Assembly (NCBI GenBank): GCA_963557065.1
Contig: CAUWCT010000023.1
Location: 1-23,928, forward strand
DNA length: 23,928 nt
Source: UMGS1370 sp963557065
GTDB taxonomy: Bacteria; Bacillota; Clostridia; Lachnospirales; Lachnospiraceae
Direction: 5' to 3'
Within the stretch, counting starts at the first letter, position 1. Each line of letters starts with the position of its first letter. Positions 8,065-16,412 of the stretch are shown in pieces. The translations under genes and the position numbers were made by a program. Below the pieces are notes generated by a model. That model ran no database searches. It was not told where the DNA came from and was given only the letters and a program-made list of their open reading frames with translations.

Positions 8065-9070
8065 ACAGCTTCACCTCCCCTTTCTTTGCTTTTACAGAAG
8101 GATTGTGAAGCCAGCAGGCACTTCTGTGGCCTTCTCCGATTTCTGTCAGTTCTGGCAAATGCTCTTTGCACAATTTCATCGCGTATTTGCAGCGGGCTGC
8201 AAATGGACATCCCTTCGGCGGAGCAAGCAGATCCGGCGGAGTTCCGTAAATCGGCACCAGCCGCTGTTTGTCGTGTTTTGGAATGGATTCCATCAGTCCT
8301 AAAGTGTATGGATGTCCGGTCCGGTAGAAAATATCCCGTACAGAACCCTCTTCCATAATCAGTCCGCCGTACATGACCACAACCCTAGTACACATACTGG
8401 CAATCACGCCTAAATCATGGGTAATGAGAATTAAGGACATATGGTACTCTTCCTTCATCTTCTGCATTAATTCCAGAATCTGGGCCTGAATGGTAACGTC
8501 CAGCGCCGTTGTCGGCTCATCTGCAATCAGAAGCTTTGGCGCGCAGCTAATGGCAATGGCAATCATCATTCTCTGGCGCATACCGCCGGAAAGTTCGTGT
8601 GGATACTGCTTTAACCGTTTTTCCGGATCTGGAATTCCTACCTGGTTAAGAACTTCCACTGCACGTTTTCTTGCTTCTTTTTTACTTAATTTTTTATGCC
8701 GGATCAGCGGATTGCATACCTGTTCTTCGATGGTAAACAATGGATTTAAGCTGGTCATGGGATCCTGGAAAATCATGGAAATCTGATTCCCCTGGTATTT
8801 GCGCATTTCTTTTATCTCTTTGTGGAGCAAATCTTCTCCGTCAAAGGTAATGGAATCCGCTTTCAAATCTGCATTTTCTGCTAAAAGATGCATGACAGAC
8901 AGCATACTTACGGATTTTCCGCAGCCGGATTCTCCTACGATTCCAAGGCTTTCGCCTTTGTCCACATGGATGGAAACGCCCCTGACTGCTTTTACCTCTC
9001 CGTCGTCTGTAGCAAAACTGGTGTGAAGATTTTTCACATCCAGCAGTACCTTATTTTCCGTATTGTTCAT
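8048..9070 (-). CDS. oppD: Oligopeptide ABC transporter ATP-binding protein OppD
   Basis: A 340-residue ABC ATPase: Walker A GESGCGKS (46-53), signature LSGGMRQR (160-167), Walker B LIADEPTTALD (181-191), and a C-terminal Cys-rich segment GCPFAARCKYAMKLC. The ATG at 9070 is preferred over a TTG seven codons upstream because AGGAG lies 8 bases before it and would overlap the TTG-started frame. It is separated from oppC by a 180-bp structured gap, in contrast to the tight spacing elsewhere in the operon. Confidence 0.95.
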   Translation of the reverse strand: MNNTENKVLLDVKNLHTSFATDDGEVKAVRGVSIHVDKGESLGIVGESGCGKSVSMLSVMHLLAENADLKADSITFDGEDLLHKEIKEMRKYQGNQISMIFQDPMTSLNPLFTIEEQVCNPLIRHKKLSKKEARKRAVEVLNQVGIPDPEKRLKQYPHELSGGMRQRMMIAIAISCAPKLLIADEPTTALDVTIQAQILELMQKMKEEYHMSLILITHDLGVIASMCTRVVVMYGGLIMEEGSVRDIFYRTGHPYTLGLMESIPKHDKQRLVPIYGTPPDLLAPPKGCPFAARCKYAMKLCKEHLPELTEIGEGHRSACWLHNPSVKAKKGEVKLYEHQQ

Positions 9071-9101
9071 CTTGGGTTCTCCTGATTCCAACTTATTTTT
9101 T

Positions 9102-9252
9102 GTAACAGTTCAGCCATACATCTTCTTGCCCGCCTGTAGCGGACAAGAAGCGTCTGGCGTCCGCCTTATGAAGATTCAGACAGAAAAACTCTTATAAAAA
9201 CAAGTTTTCAACGCTTTTTTCTGCCTGAATCTTCGCATGGCTGAACTGTTGC
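9102..9252. repeat. Branched inverted-repeat element in the oppC-oppD gap
   Basis: Outer arms at 9102-9117 and 9237-9252 match at 15 of 16 positions (GTAACAGTTCAGCCAT against the complement of the right arm). They enclose two further hairpins: 9122-9133 with 9139-9150 (11 of 12 paired, 5-nt loop) and 9170-9188 with 9216-9234 (18 of 19 paired, 27-nt loop). The right outer arm touches the oppC stop codon. As RNA it would fold into a three-way junction between the permease and ATPase cistrons. It could be a mobile palindromic repeat or an mRNA processing or stability element. Confidence 0.8.
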
Positions 9253-10226
9253 TATTTTTTCAGTCTGGGGTCCAACGCATCCCGAAGGCCGTCGCCAATA
9301 AAGTTTAATGCAAAAATCGTAATACTGATTGCAACTGCCGGGAAGAACATCTGGTAAGGATAGGAAAACAGATATTCAATGGCGTCGTTTGCCAGGGTTC
9401 CCCAGCTCGCTTTTGGCACCTGGATGCCGATTCCAAGGAAACTAAGGAACGCTTCCTGGAAAATCGCAGATGGAATTAAAAAGGTTACCGTTACGATAAT
9501 GGTTCCAATGCTGTTTGGAATCAGATGGTGAATCAGAATCTGCCATTTGCTTAAGCCGCATACCTTTCCTGCAAGTGCAAAATCCTGTTCCCTTAACGTC
9601 AAAATCTGCCCTCTTACCATTCTTGCTGTGGTAATCCAGTAAGTCAGACACATGGCGATCAAAATGCTCTTCATGGTATTTCCAAGGAACATCATAATCA
9701 GAATCAGGTAAATCAGACTTGGAATGCCGCAGAGCACATCCACAATACGCATCATAATCATATCGGTTTTTCCGCCAAGGTATCCGGCGATTCCGCCGTA
9801 CAGCACTCCGATAATCATGTTGATGAAGGCAGCGGTAAATCCAATGGTAAGGGAGATTCTTGCGCCATACATGGTTCTGACAAAAATGTCCCTGCCCAGT
9901 TTGTCAGTTCCAAACCAGTGGGCTTTGCTGGGCCACTCTAAGATATGGGCAAAATCTGTCTGGTCATATGTATACGGGGAAAAGATTGGGCCGAAGATGG
10001 CAAGCAGGGTCATAATTGCAATCACCCCAATCCCAAACATCGCCAGCTTATCTTTTTTCAGCCGTCTCCAGCACATCTGCAAATAGGAAATGCTTTCCCG
10101 TTCAATGCTTTCGGCCTCTCTGTCTGAATCCGTCAGGTCTTCCAGCAGCTCTTTTGGAATCTCATCCGTCATGGAATATGAGGTTCCCGCTGTCTCCTGA
10201 ACCTGGGCCATACCTTTTTTCTTCAT
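9252..10226 (-). CDS. oppC: Oligopeptide ABC transporter permease OppC
   Basis: A 324-residue inner-membrane permease with a long cytoplasmic N-terminus (about 60 residues), about six transmembrane segments, and the EAA-type coupling loop around GLSKWQILIHHLIPNSIGT that docks on the ATPases. FQEAFLSFLGIGIQVP and the ending FIGDGLRDALDPRLKK are typical of OppC/DppC. The ATG at 10226 is chosen because AGGAG, which overlaps the oppB stop, lies 8 bases upstream; a GTG three codons earlier would sit on that site. Confidence 0.95.
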   Translation of the reverse strand: MKKKGMAQVQETAGTSYSMTDEIPKELLEDLTDSDREAESIERESISYLQMCWRRLKKDKLAMFGIGVIAIMTLLAIFGPIFSPYTYDQTDFAHILEWPSKAHWFGTDKLGRDIFVRTMYGARISLTIGFTAAFINMIIGVLYGGIAGYLGGKTDMIMMRIVDVLCGIPSLIYLILIMMFLGNTMKSILIAMCLTYWITTARMVRGQILTLREQDFALAGKVCGLSKWQILIHHLIPNSIGTIIVTVTFLIPSAIFQEAFLSFLGIGIQVPKASWGTLANDAIEYLFSYPYQMFFPAVAISITIFALNFIGDGLRDALDPRLKK

Positions 10227-10237
10227 GTTAAACACTC

Positions 10238-11164
10238 CTATTTATCAATCTTTACTCTCGGGTCAATCAGGGCATACATAATATCTACAATAATGTTGAC
10301 AATAATCATCAGCCCTCCTACAAACAGAGTCAGACCCAGGGTTACCGAATAGTCCCTGTCGCTGATGGCAGTGACAAAATATCTTCCCAGGCCAGGTACG
10401 GAAAACATCTTTTCGATAATAAACGTACCAGTTAAAAGGGCTGCTACCATAGGTCCTACATAAGTAATAATGGGCAGCAGGGAATTTTTCATGGCGTACT
10501 TGCCGATTACTGCAAATTCCGGCACGCCTTTTGCCCGCTCTGTCCGGATGTAGTCCTGACGCATGGTTTCCAGCATGGAAGAACGCATGAGCCTCGTAAT
10601 GTAAGCAATCTGGGAAAACGCCATACAGAATACCGGTAAGATATAATGTTTCCAGGAAGTCAATCCATAAGATGGGAAAATCTTCCACTTTTCACAGAAG
10701 AAATACATCATCAGAACGCAGATAACGAAAGAGGGAACCGACACGCCTATGGTGGCAAATACCATGGCCGCTCCGTCCGGCCATTTGCCCCGCTTAACCG
10801 CGGCCACCACTCCCAGAGGAATTCCGATTGCCAGGGAAATCAGAACGCCCCAGAATCCTACTTTTGCAGATACCGGAAATCCCTGTGCGATTAACTCATT
10901 GACTGTAGTGTCCTGCTTTTTGAAAGATGTGCCCAAATCTCCATGGGCCAGATTGTTCAGATAGCGGATGTACTGCTGGGGAATCGGATCTTCCAGACCG
11001 TACTGCTCGGAAATTTTTTCCAGAATCTTTGGCGGCACGTTCCGGTTTTCAGCCGGACTGAACGGACCGCCTGGAATGATGTGCAATAAAAAGAAGGTAA
11101 TCGTTATCAGTACAAACAAGGACACAAGCCCTGCTCCGATTCTCTTGAAGATGTATTTGACCAT
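10238..11164 (-). CDS. oppB: Oligopeptide ABC transporter permease OppB
   Basis: A 308-residue permease with six predicted membrane segments. The start MVKYIFKRIGAGLVSLFVLITITFF is the usual OppB/DppB first helix, and the coupling loop falls around RTERAKGVPEFAVIGKYAMKNSLLP. Its tail is DIMYALIDPRVKIDK. The ATG at 11164 is preferred over one two codons upstream because GGGAGGA would otherwise abut the start. It is the first gene of the opp-ldcA operon, with a strong promoter about 70 bp upstream. Confidence 0.95.
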   Translation of the reverse strand: MVKYIFKRIGAGLVSLFVLITITFFLLHIIPGGPFSPAENRNVPPKILEKISEQYGLEDPIPQQYIRYLNNLAHGDLGTSFKKQDTTVNELIAQGFPVSAKVGFWGVLISLAIGIPLGVVAAVKRGKWPDGAAMVFATIGVSVPSFVICVLMMYFFCEKWKIFPSYGLTSWKHYILPVFCMAFSQIAYITRLMRSSMLETMRQDYIRTERAKGVPEFAVIGKYAMKNSLLPIITYVGPMVAALLTGTFIIEKMFSVPGLGRYFVTAISDRDYSVTLGLTLFVGGLMIIVNIIVDIMYALIDPRVKIDK

Positions 11165-11231
11165 GGTCATTCCTCCCTTTCTTCTCCGCGGTGGAATGTG
11201 TATAATTACTCACTGCGCATAATTAAGTTTT

Positions 11232-11260
11232 ATTTTATCTATTATTAGAGTAAAAGTCAA
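11232..11260 (-). promoter_or_regulatory. Promoter of the opp-ldcA operon
   Basis: Read on the minus strand, TTGACT (11255-11260), a 17-bp spacer and TAAAAT (11232-11237) form a near-consensus vegetative promoter, giving a leader of about 60 nt before oppB. The birA promoter lies back-to-back about 20 bp away. Confidence 0.75.
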
Positions 11261-11271
11261 GTAAAGGTGTC

Positions 11272-11308
11272 TTGTCTCTTGACAATTCTTCTGTTTTTTG
11301 TGTAGGAT
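11272..11308 (+). promoter_or_regulatory. Candidate birA promoter with an overlapping inverted repeat
   Basis: TTGACA (11279-11284) with TAGGAT 18 bp downstream (11303-11308) could drive birA. The -35 overlaps TTGTC-TCTT-GACAA (11272-11285), a short inverted repeat that could be an operator. It does not clearly match the long spaced BirA site, so its regulator is unknown. Confidence 0.45.
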
Positions 11309-11356
11309 AAAATCAGATGGAAATGACAGATTCTATATGCAAAAGGAGTTTTGGAA

Positions 11357-12340
11357 ATGTCTGTAAAATCATCGGTACTCACGTATCTGGAAATGCAGAA
11401 AGATGTCTATATTTCAGGAGAAGAGCTGGCATCCCGGCTCTCCTGTTCCCGCACCGCTGTCTGGAAAGCCATTCAGTCTCTGCGGCAGGATGGATACTCT
11501 ATTAAAGCTGTTACCAACAAGGGCTATCTTTTAGAAAAAGATAACGGCAGTTTGTCAGCAGAAGTCATCTCTTCCTATTTAAATCTCCCTCATGTCCCGG
11601 TCATGGTCTATCCGGAAGTAACCTCTACCAACCTGGTTCTGCGCCAGAAGGCGCTGGAGGGCGCTCCTCCTTTGCCGGATGGAACCATGGTTTTAGCCGA
11701 ACGCCAGAGCGCAGGCAGGGGACATCTGGGCCGGCGATTTTTTTCCCCGGAAAAATCCGGTCTGTATCTGAGCATTTTATACCGCCCCAAAAACCTGGTT
11801 TCCCAAAGCCGCCTGATCAGTATGGCCGCAGCCGCAGCTGTCTGGGACGCCGTATTTTCAGTATGCGGCTATGAACTGGAGATTAAATGGGTAAACGATC
11901 TCTATTTTCATGGAAAAAAAGTATGCGGCATCCTGACCGAAGCTTCTTCCAGCTTTGAAACGGGAGAAATTGACTGCGCCATCATCGGAATCGGCCTGAA
12001 CCTTACAGAACCCGACCAGGGATTTCCCCCTTCCCAGGAAAGCGATGTCGGCGCCCTTACCAAAGACGGCTGCGCCTTAAATGGTTCTCCCATTAACCGC
12101 AACCAGCTGGCTGCCGCTATCTGCAAAAGCTTTCTGAAACTGGCAGATACTCCGGTCGTTCCCGGCATCTGCAAAAGCCGCAGTCTGGTCTTAGGCAGAC
12201 CGGTCATCATTACCGGTCCGGATGGAATTTCTCAAAAAGCAGTCCCTCTTTCTATTGAAACAGACGGCAGTCTGACCTGCCGCACATCGTCCGGAAACAT
12301 CCTTTCTTTTCCTTATGGCAGTATACGCCTGGCCGATTAG
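11357..12340 (+). CDS. birA: Bifunctional biotin protein ligase / biotin repressor
   Basis: A 327-residue BirA with an N-terminal winged HTH (about residues 10-48, SGEELASRLSCSRTAVWKAI) and a biotin ligase domain: TSTN (89-92), the biotinyl-AMP loop GRGHLGR (120-126), KWVNDL (177-182) and KKVCGILTE (187-195), then a small C-terminal SH3-like domain. It attaches biotin to acetyl-CoA or related carboxylases and, with biotinyl-AMP bound, represses biotin genes. The ATG at 11357 is 8 bases after AAAGGAG; the TTG two codons earlier is too close to it. It stands alone, divergent from opp. Confidence 0.95.
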   Translation: MSVKSSVLTYLEMQKDVYISGEELASRLSCSRTAVWKAIQSLRQDGYSIKAVTNKGYLLEKDNGSLSAEVISSYLNLPHVPVMVYPEVTSTNLVLRQKALEGAPPLPDGTMVLAERQSAGRGHLGRRFFSPEKSGLYLSILYRPKNLVSQSRLISMAAAAAVWDAVFSVCGYELEIKWVNDLYFHGKKVCGILTEASSSFETGEIDCAIIGIGLNLTEPDQGFPPSQESDVGALTKDGCALNGSPINRNQLAAAICKSFLKLADTPVVPGICKSRSLVLGRPVIITGPDGISQKAVPLSIETDGSLTCRTSSGNILSFPYGSIRLAD

Positions 12341-12359
12341 CAGCCAGGCGTATATTTTT
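12322..12359 (+). terminator. Terminator of birA overlapping its stop codon
   Basis: A perfect 12-bp stem (TATACGCCTGGC at 12322-12333, complement at 12343-12354) with a 9-nt loop containing the TAG stop, followed by a T run. Confidence 0.88.
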
Positions 12360-12413
12360 CTGTAAAATTATTCATTTTTTCTTATAATCATTCACAGCGA
12401 ATCCTGTAAATTC

Positions 12414-13802
12414 CTATAAACTGATCCAGCCCATTACATTGGCAATGGAACTGACCAAAATAATCACCAAAAATACAGGCGCCAGATATTTTAAGAAAAA
12501 GTTGTACAGTTTTTTGCGCTTAAACGGAGACGAAATCTCCATTTCCTCTGCAATCTTTTTTAAGCCTACCACCCGAAGTACCAAAATGCAGGTTGCAAGA
12601 GCTGCTAATGGCATCATCACAGAGTTAGTCAGGAAATCAAAGAAGTCTAAAATAGTCATTCCGAAAGGCTTAATAAAGTCTAATACATTAAATCCTAAAG
12701 CAGATCCGCTGCCTAAAACGATTAGCCCTGCTCCCATAAGAAGACAGCTGACTGTACGGTTCAGACCGAACTGATCGGTGATTGTGGACACACTGGTTTC
12801 CATCAGGGAAATTGCGCTGGTCAAAGCTGCAAAAAATACCATGAGGAAAAACATAACTCCCACTACGGTTCCCATTCCCATACTGGCAAATACTTTTGGT
12901 ATGGTGATAAACATTAAAGACGGACCGGCCTGCAGCGTCTCCGGAGCGCCGCCGGAAAATGCGAAAACTGCCGGAATGATCATCAGTCCTGCCAGCATGG
13001 CAATGCCGGTATCAAAATACTCTACCTGTCTGGTAGACTGCTCGATGTCCACATCTTTGTCAATATAGGAACCATAGGTGTACAAAATTCCCATTGCAAT
13101 GGAGAGCGAATAAAACATCTGCCCCATTGCCGCCACCACTGTCATCCAGGAAAAGTTTTTAATATCCGGCAGCAGAAAATATTTAACACCTTCCATGGCC
13201 CCTGGACGGGTAACGGAATAAATCGCTACAAAAATTGCCAGAATTACCAACAGAGGCATCATAATTTTAGATACCTTTTCCACACCATGCTCTACGCCTG
13301 CCATAATGATCGCTATTACGCAGACCGCAAACAGCAGAAACCAAATCTCCATACTGGCTCCATTTAAGGTAAAGTTGGTAAAATACTGATCCTGGGCCAG
13401 AACCTGTGCATTTCCTCTCAAATATTCAAACAGGTATTTCATAACCCAGCCGCCGATTGCGCTGTAATAAGGCACAATCAACATAGGAATCACTGCGTTC
13501 ATCCACCCTCCTATCTTAAATGCCTTCCCTTTTCCAAACGCTGCAAAGGCGCCTACCGGACTTTTCTTGGTCATACGTCCCAGCGCTGTCTCCGTAACAA
13601 TCAGCGTATACCCAAATGTCAGCATGAGAATCAAATAGACTAATAAAAACATTCCTCCGCCAAATTTTGCTGCCAAATAAGGAAATCTCCATATATTTCC
13701 CAGGCCGACTGCCGAACCTGCAACCGCCAGGACATAGCCCATTCTTCCCGAAAAACTGGCTCTCTCGCCTGTTTGTTTCTTCTGGTTTTTCCCGTTATCC
13801 AT
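12414..13802 (-). CDS. Neurotransmitter:sodium symporter (NSS) family transporter
   Basis: A 462-residue polytopic membrane protein of the bacterial NSS/SNF family (LeuT, TnaT, MhsT type), which couples Na+ to uptake of amino acids or related amines. The unwound first helix carries the signature AVGLGNIWRFPYLAAKFGGG (31-50), which supplies sodium and substrate ligands. About 11-12 membrane helices are expected at this length. The substrate cannot be read. It is monocistronic with its own promoter. Only a weak G-rich ribosome binding site (AAAGGGG, rather far upstream) precedes the ATG. Confidence 0.92.
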   Translation of the reverse strand: MDNGKNQKKQTGERASFSGRMGYVLAVAGSAVGLGNIWRFPYLAAKFGGGMFLLVYLILMLTFGYTLIVTETALGRMTKKSPVGAFAAFGKGKAFKIGGWMNAVIPMLIVPYYSAIGGWVMKYLFEYLRGNAQVLAQDQYFTNFTLNGASMEIWFLLFAVCVIAIIMAGVEHGVEKVSKIMMPLLVILAIFVAIYSVTRPGAMEGVKYFLLPDIKNFSWMTVVAAMGQMFYSLSIAMGILYTYGSYIDKDVDIEQSTRQVEYFDTGIAMLAGLMIIPAVFAFSGGAPETLQAGPSLMFITIPKVFASMGMGTVVGVMFFLMVFFAALTSAISLMETSVSTITDQFGLNRTVSCLLMGAGLIVLGSGSALGFNVLDFIKPFGMTILDFFDFLTNSVMMPLAALATCILVLRVVGLKKIAEEMEISSPFKRKKLYNFFLKYLAPVFLVIILVSSIANVMGWISL

Positions 13803-13848
13803 CGCTCTTTCTTCCCCTTTCGTAAGTTATTTAATGCGTATTACGCCT

Positions 13849-13877
13849 ATTATAGCGTAAAATTGCTTTTATGTCTC
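13849..13877 (-). promoter_or_regulatory. Promoter of the NSS transporter gene
   Basis: On the minus strand GAGACA (13872-13877), 17-bp spacer and a perfect TATAAT (13849-13854), about 47 bp upstream of the start codon. Confidence 0.7.
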
Positions 13878-13928
13878 CCTGTTTTTAAAAAAGGTGAAAA
13901 AAGACGCTCTATTCTCTTCTAAGAACTT

Positions 13929-15290
13929 CTATAGCAATCCGATAAATTTCCAATATGGGATTCCCAGAATCATCAAATACAAAAATGCCACTGCCATCTT
14001 CATTGCCATCCCCTTCATAAAGTCCCTTAAAGACATTAATCCATAGGAAAATGGAATCAGATATAATGCGCATTCATATGGCAGAAGCAGTTGATCCAGT
14101 CCCTGATAAAATGTATACAAAACCGGATACGGGTTCATTCCTACATTTTCAGCAATCCGGGCCAACGGCGCTCCAAGAGAGGCCATGGCAGCCAATGGGG
14201 TCAGCAGGAAATTAACCAATACTGCAATCAGCCATACTGCTGCCAGCAAAATCGTATGGTTCATCTTGTAAAGGTAAGGGAACAAAATATCCGCCAGAAT
14301 CTGTCCAAATCCCAACTGATTTGCTACCATTCCAATGGTCATGCAGCCTGTAATGAAAAACAGGAACGGGTAATTTACCTGCCGCAGATCCTCATCCCTG
14401 GAAATACCGATTACCGGAATAAATCCGGCAAACGCAGCCAAAAGGAATCCATACATCATCTCCTGACCGCTAATCAGATAAAAGAACAGGCACACAATAA
14501 TAACCGTTGCCTTTTTCTCAGGCATTGTGATCTTGCCTAACTTTTTCTGTTCATTTTGATAGTACTCTTTTCCGTTAATTTTTACCTCTGCCGGAAACAT
14601 CTTAGAAAGAAGAAAAACCAGCAGCGGAATCAGCGGAATAAAAATTGCATTTTGTTTCAGATAATCAATATATAAGACCGGTTTTTCCGCCACTCCCATT
14701 AAAACCCCTGCATTGCTGGGAGCAAAAATGAAAAATCCCGGAACCAGTGTGGAAAATACGCCAGCCAGCATAATTCCGGCCCCTGCCTTTGACTTTTCAA
14801 TCCCCAGCGCCTTGCAGATGCCGTATGTAAACGCCGCCGTTACCGGAACAAACCCGCCCGGCATTACAAGGTTGGAAATCATACCGAATAAAAAAATCCC
14901 CCACAGAATTCCGGTATACGTTCCCCCTGTCTTTACAATACACCAGACTGCTACTCTTTTTAAAAGTCCAATCCGCTCCAGGGTATTGGACAAAATAAAA
15001 GCGCCTAATACCATCCAGGGAATGTTGGTGGTCCATGGTGCAAATACCAGTTCAAAAGACGACAAATTCAGCATCAGATACCCTACCGGAAGCAAAATGG
15101 CTGTTACTGCATTGGGCAGAAGTTCCATTCCAAAACACAAAACTCCCCATAAAGTCAAACATAAAAATAACTTAATTTCGTGAGTAAATGCTCCCTGCTC
15201 TGGCAGAAAAAATACAATTGCCGGGATTCCCAGCGCTGCCGCCCATTTTATCATGCCGGCATACTCTTTTTTGGTTTGTACTTGATCCAT
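13929..15290 (-). CDS. DASS/SLC13-family anion:sodium symporter
   Basis: A 453-residue membrane transporter of the divalent anion:Na+ symporter family (dicarboxylate, citrate/tartrate or sulfate carriers). Seen are many hydrophobic helices, the segment GGFVPVTAAFTYGICKALGI in the first half, and a repeat-like second half with FFITGCMTIGMVANQLGFG and LLTPLAAMASLGAP. The start follows GGAGG. It lies 115 bp downstream of a LysR gene on the same strand, with a T-N11-A palindrome beside its promoter, so a co-inducing organic acid is likely. The substrate is unresolved. No clear terminator is seen after it. Confidence 0.88.
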   Translation of the reverse strand: MDQVQTKKEYAGMIKWAAALGIPAIVFFLPEQGAFTHEIKLFLCLTLWGVLCFGMELLPNAVTAILLPVGYLMLNLSSFELVFAPWTTNIPWMVLGAFILSNTLERIGLLKRVAVWCIVKTGGTYTGILWGIFLFGMISNLVMPGGFVPVTAAFTYGICKALGIEKSKAGAGIMLAGVFSTLVPGFFIFAPSNAGVLMGVAEKPVLYIDYLKQNAIFIPLIPLLVFLLSKMFPAEVKINGKEYYQNEQKKLGKITMPEKKATVIIVCLFFYLISGQEMMYGFLLAAFAGFIPVIGISRDEDLRQVNYPFLFFITGCMTIGMVANQLGFGQILADILFPYLYKMNHTILLAAVWLIAVLVNFLLTPLAAMASLGAPLARIAENVGMNPYPVLYTFYQGLDQLLLPYECALYLIPFSYGLMSLRDFMKGMAMKMAVAFLYLMILGIPYWKFIGLL

Positions 15291-15341
15291 AATACTTTGT
15301 TTCCTCCACTCTTTGAGTTTCTTTCCCGCTCTGGTGTCTTT

Positions 15342-15390
15342 ATTTTAACAAAGTACAGGACCTGTGCCTATCAGTATTCCCTTGAAGGGA
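15342..15390 (-). promoter_or_regulatory. DASS promoter with a LysR-type operator
   Basis: On the minus strand TAGGCA (15365-15370), 17-bp spacer and TAAAAT (15342-15347) form a weak promoter suited to activation. Directly upstream at 15378-15390 is the perfect palindrome TCCCTTGAAGGGA, a textbook T-N11-A LysR box centred near -49. Confidence 0.65.
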
Positions 15391-15405
15391 TACAATCAAA
15401 TTTTG

Positions 15406-16398
15406 TTACTGTTTTTCTCTGGCAAAGGGAGCATCTAAAAGCTGAAACCGTTTGCGTATGATTTTGATTAATGCAAATAATCCCGAACGTCTGGCAGTCC
15501 CATCCTCTTCCTTTCGGCAGACCATCTCATAGGAAACTGCAGCACCCGGATGTTTTACCGGAATCACTGCCAGGTTGTTTTTTTCTGCAAATGAATAATC
15601 TTCGTTCCAGTCTAATTGATTGGTAAGACAGTACCCTGAGCCCGCCTGAATCATCTGCCGCAGCAGTTCTGTACTGCTGGTCTCCAGCAATATATCCGGG
15701 GTTCCATAGCCTTCAAAAAAATGCTTTGTAATGTCCTGATTCGTATACTGAATCAGAGGTTCGTGAAGAAGTTCCGCCGGATCTATCACTCTTCTTTCTG
15801 CCATATGAGATTTTCTGGAAACGCACACCAGAATCTCTGCCTGATGCAGCGTTTCTGATATGAGCCCATCCTGTTCCGGTCCAACGCTTAGAGGGTGACG
15901 GCTGTCAATGTCTCTGTCTTTTTCTTCTTTTGTTTCTGCCCAGTCTCCAAACAGAGCCAAATCCATCTCCCCGTCTTTTACTGCCTGTTTCATCTCCGCT
16001 ACGCTTCCATCCTTTAGCTGCAGTCTCACTCCCGGGTTTTGCCTGGTAAAGGTCTGAACAATGGTATACAGCACTTCATTAATAATATGATAATTGATCC
16101 CCAGACGCAGTTCGCCTGAAAAAGCCTGGGAGACTGGTTCTAAATAGGGAAGAAGTTCTTTTTTCATCGAATAATGCTCTTTCACAATTTTCCCCGCATG
16201 TTCCGCCACTATCTCCCCTTCTCTCGTCAGATCTACTCCGTAATAATGGCGTTCCAACAGAGACGCCCCCACTTCCTGCTCCAGATTTTTGATGGCCCAG
16301 CTAAGGCTCTGCTGAGAAATATGCAGCTGCCTCGCTGAAATATTAATAGACTTTGTCTGAACTACATGAAGGAAATATACAAGATAATCGATTCGCAT
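15406..16398 (-). CDS. LysR-family transcriptional regulator
   Basis: A 330-residue LysR regulator: N-terminal winged HTH (SINISARQLHISQQSLSWAI, about 17-36), linker helix to about 90, and a periplasmic-binding-like effector domain starting near GELRLGINYHIINEVLYT. The ATG at 16398 follows AGGGA by 6 bases; a TTG two codons earlier has no spacing. It is encoded upstream of and in line with the DASS transporter, and the T-N11-A box between them makes that transporter the probable target. Its start is only 14 bp from the preceding gene, so the two are probably co-transcribed. Confidence 0.92.
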   Translation of the reverse strand: MRIDYLVYFLHVVQTKSINISARQLHISQQSLSWAIKNLEQEVGASLLERHYYGVDLTREGEIVAEHAGKIVKEHYSMKKELLPYLEPVSQAFSGELRLGINYHIINEVLYTIVQTFTRQNPGVRLQLKDGSVAEMKQAVKDGEMDLALFGDWAETKEEKDRDIDSRHPLSVGPEQDGLISETLHQAEILVCVSRKSHMAERRVIDPAELLHEPLIQYTNQDITKHFFEGYGTPDILLETSSTELLRQMIQAGSGYCLTNQLDWNEDYSFAEKNNLAVIPVKHPGAAVSYEMVCRKEEDGTARRSGLFALIKIIRKRFQLLDAPFAREKQ

Positions 16399-16412
16399 AA
16401 CCAATCCCTGCT

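Noticed and set aside
11271..11310. Canonical long BirA operator before birA
   Set aside because: The inverted repeat is short with a 4-bp spacer, unlike the widely spaced BirA half-sites.
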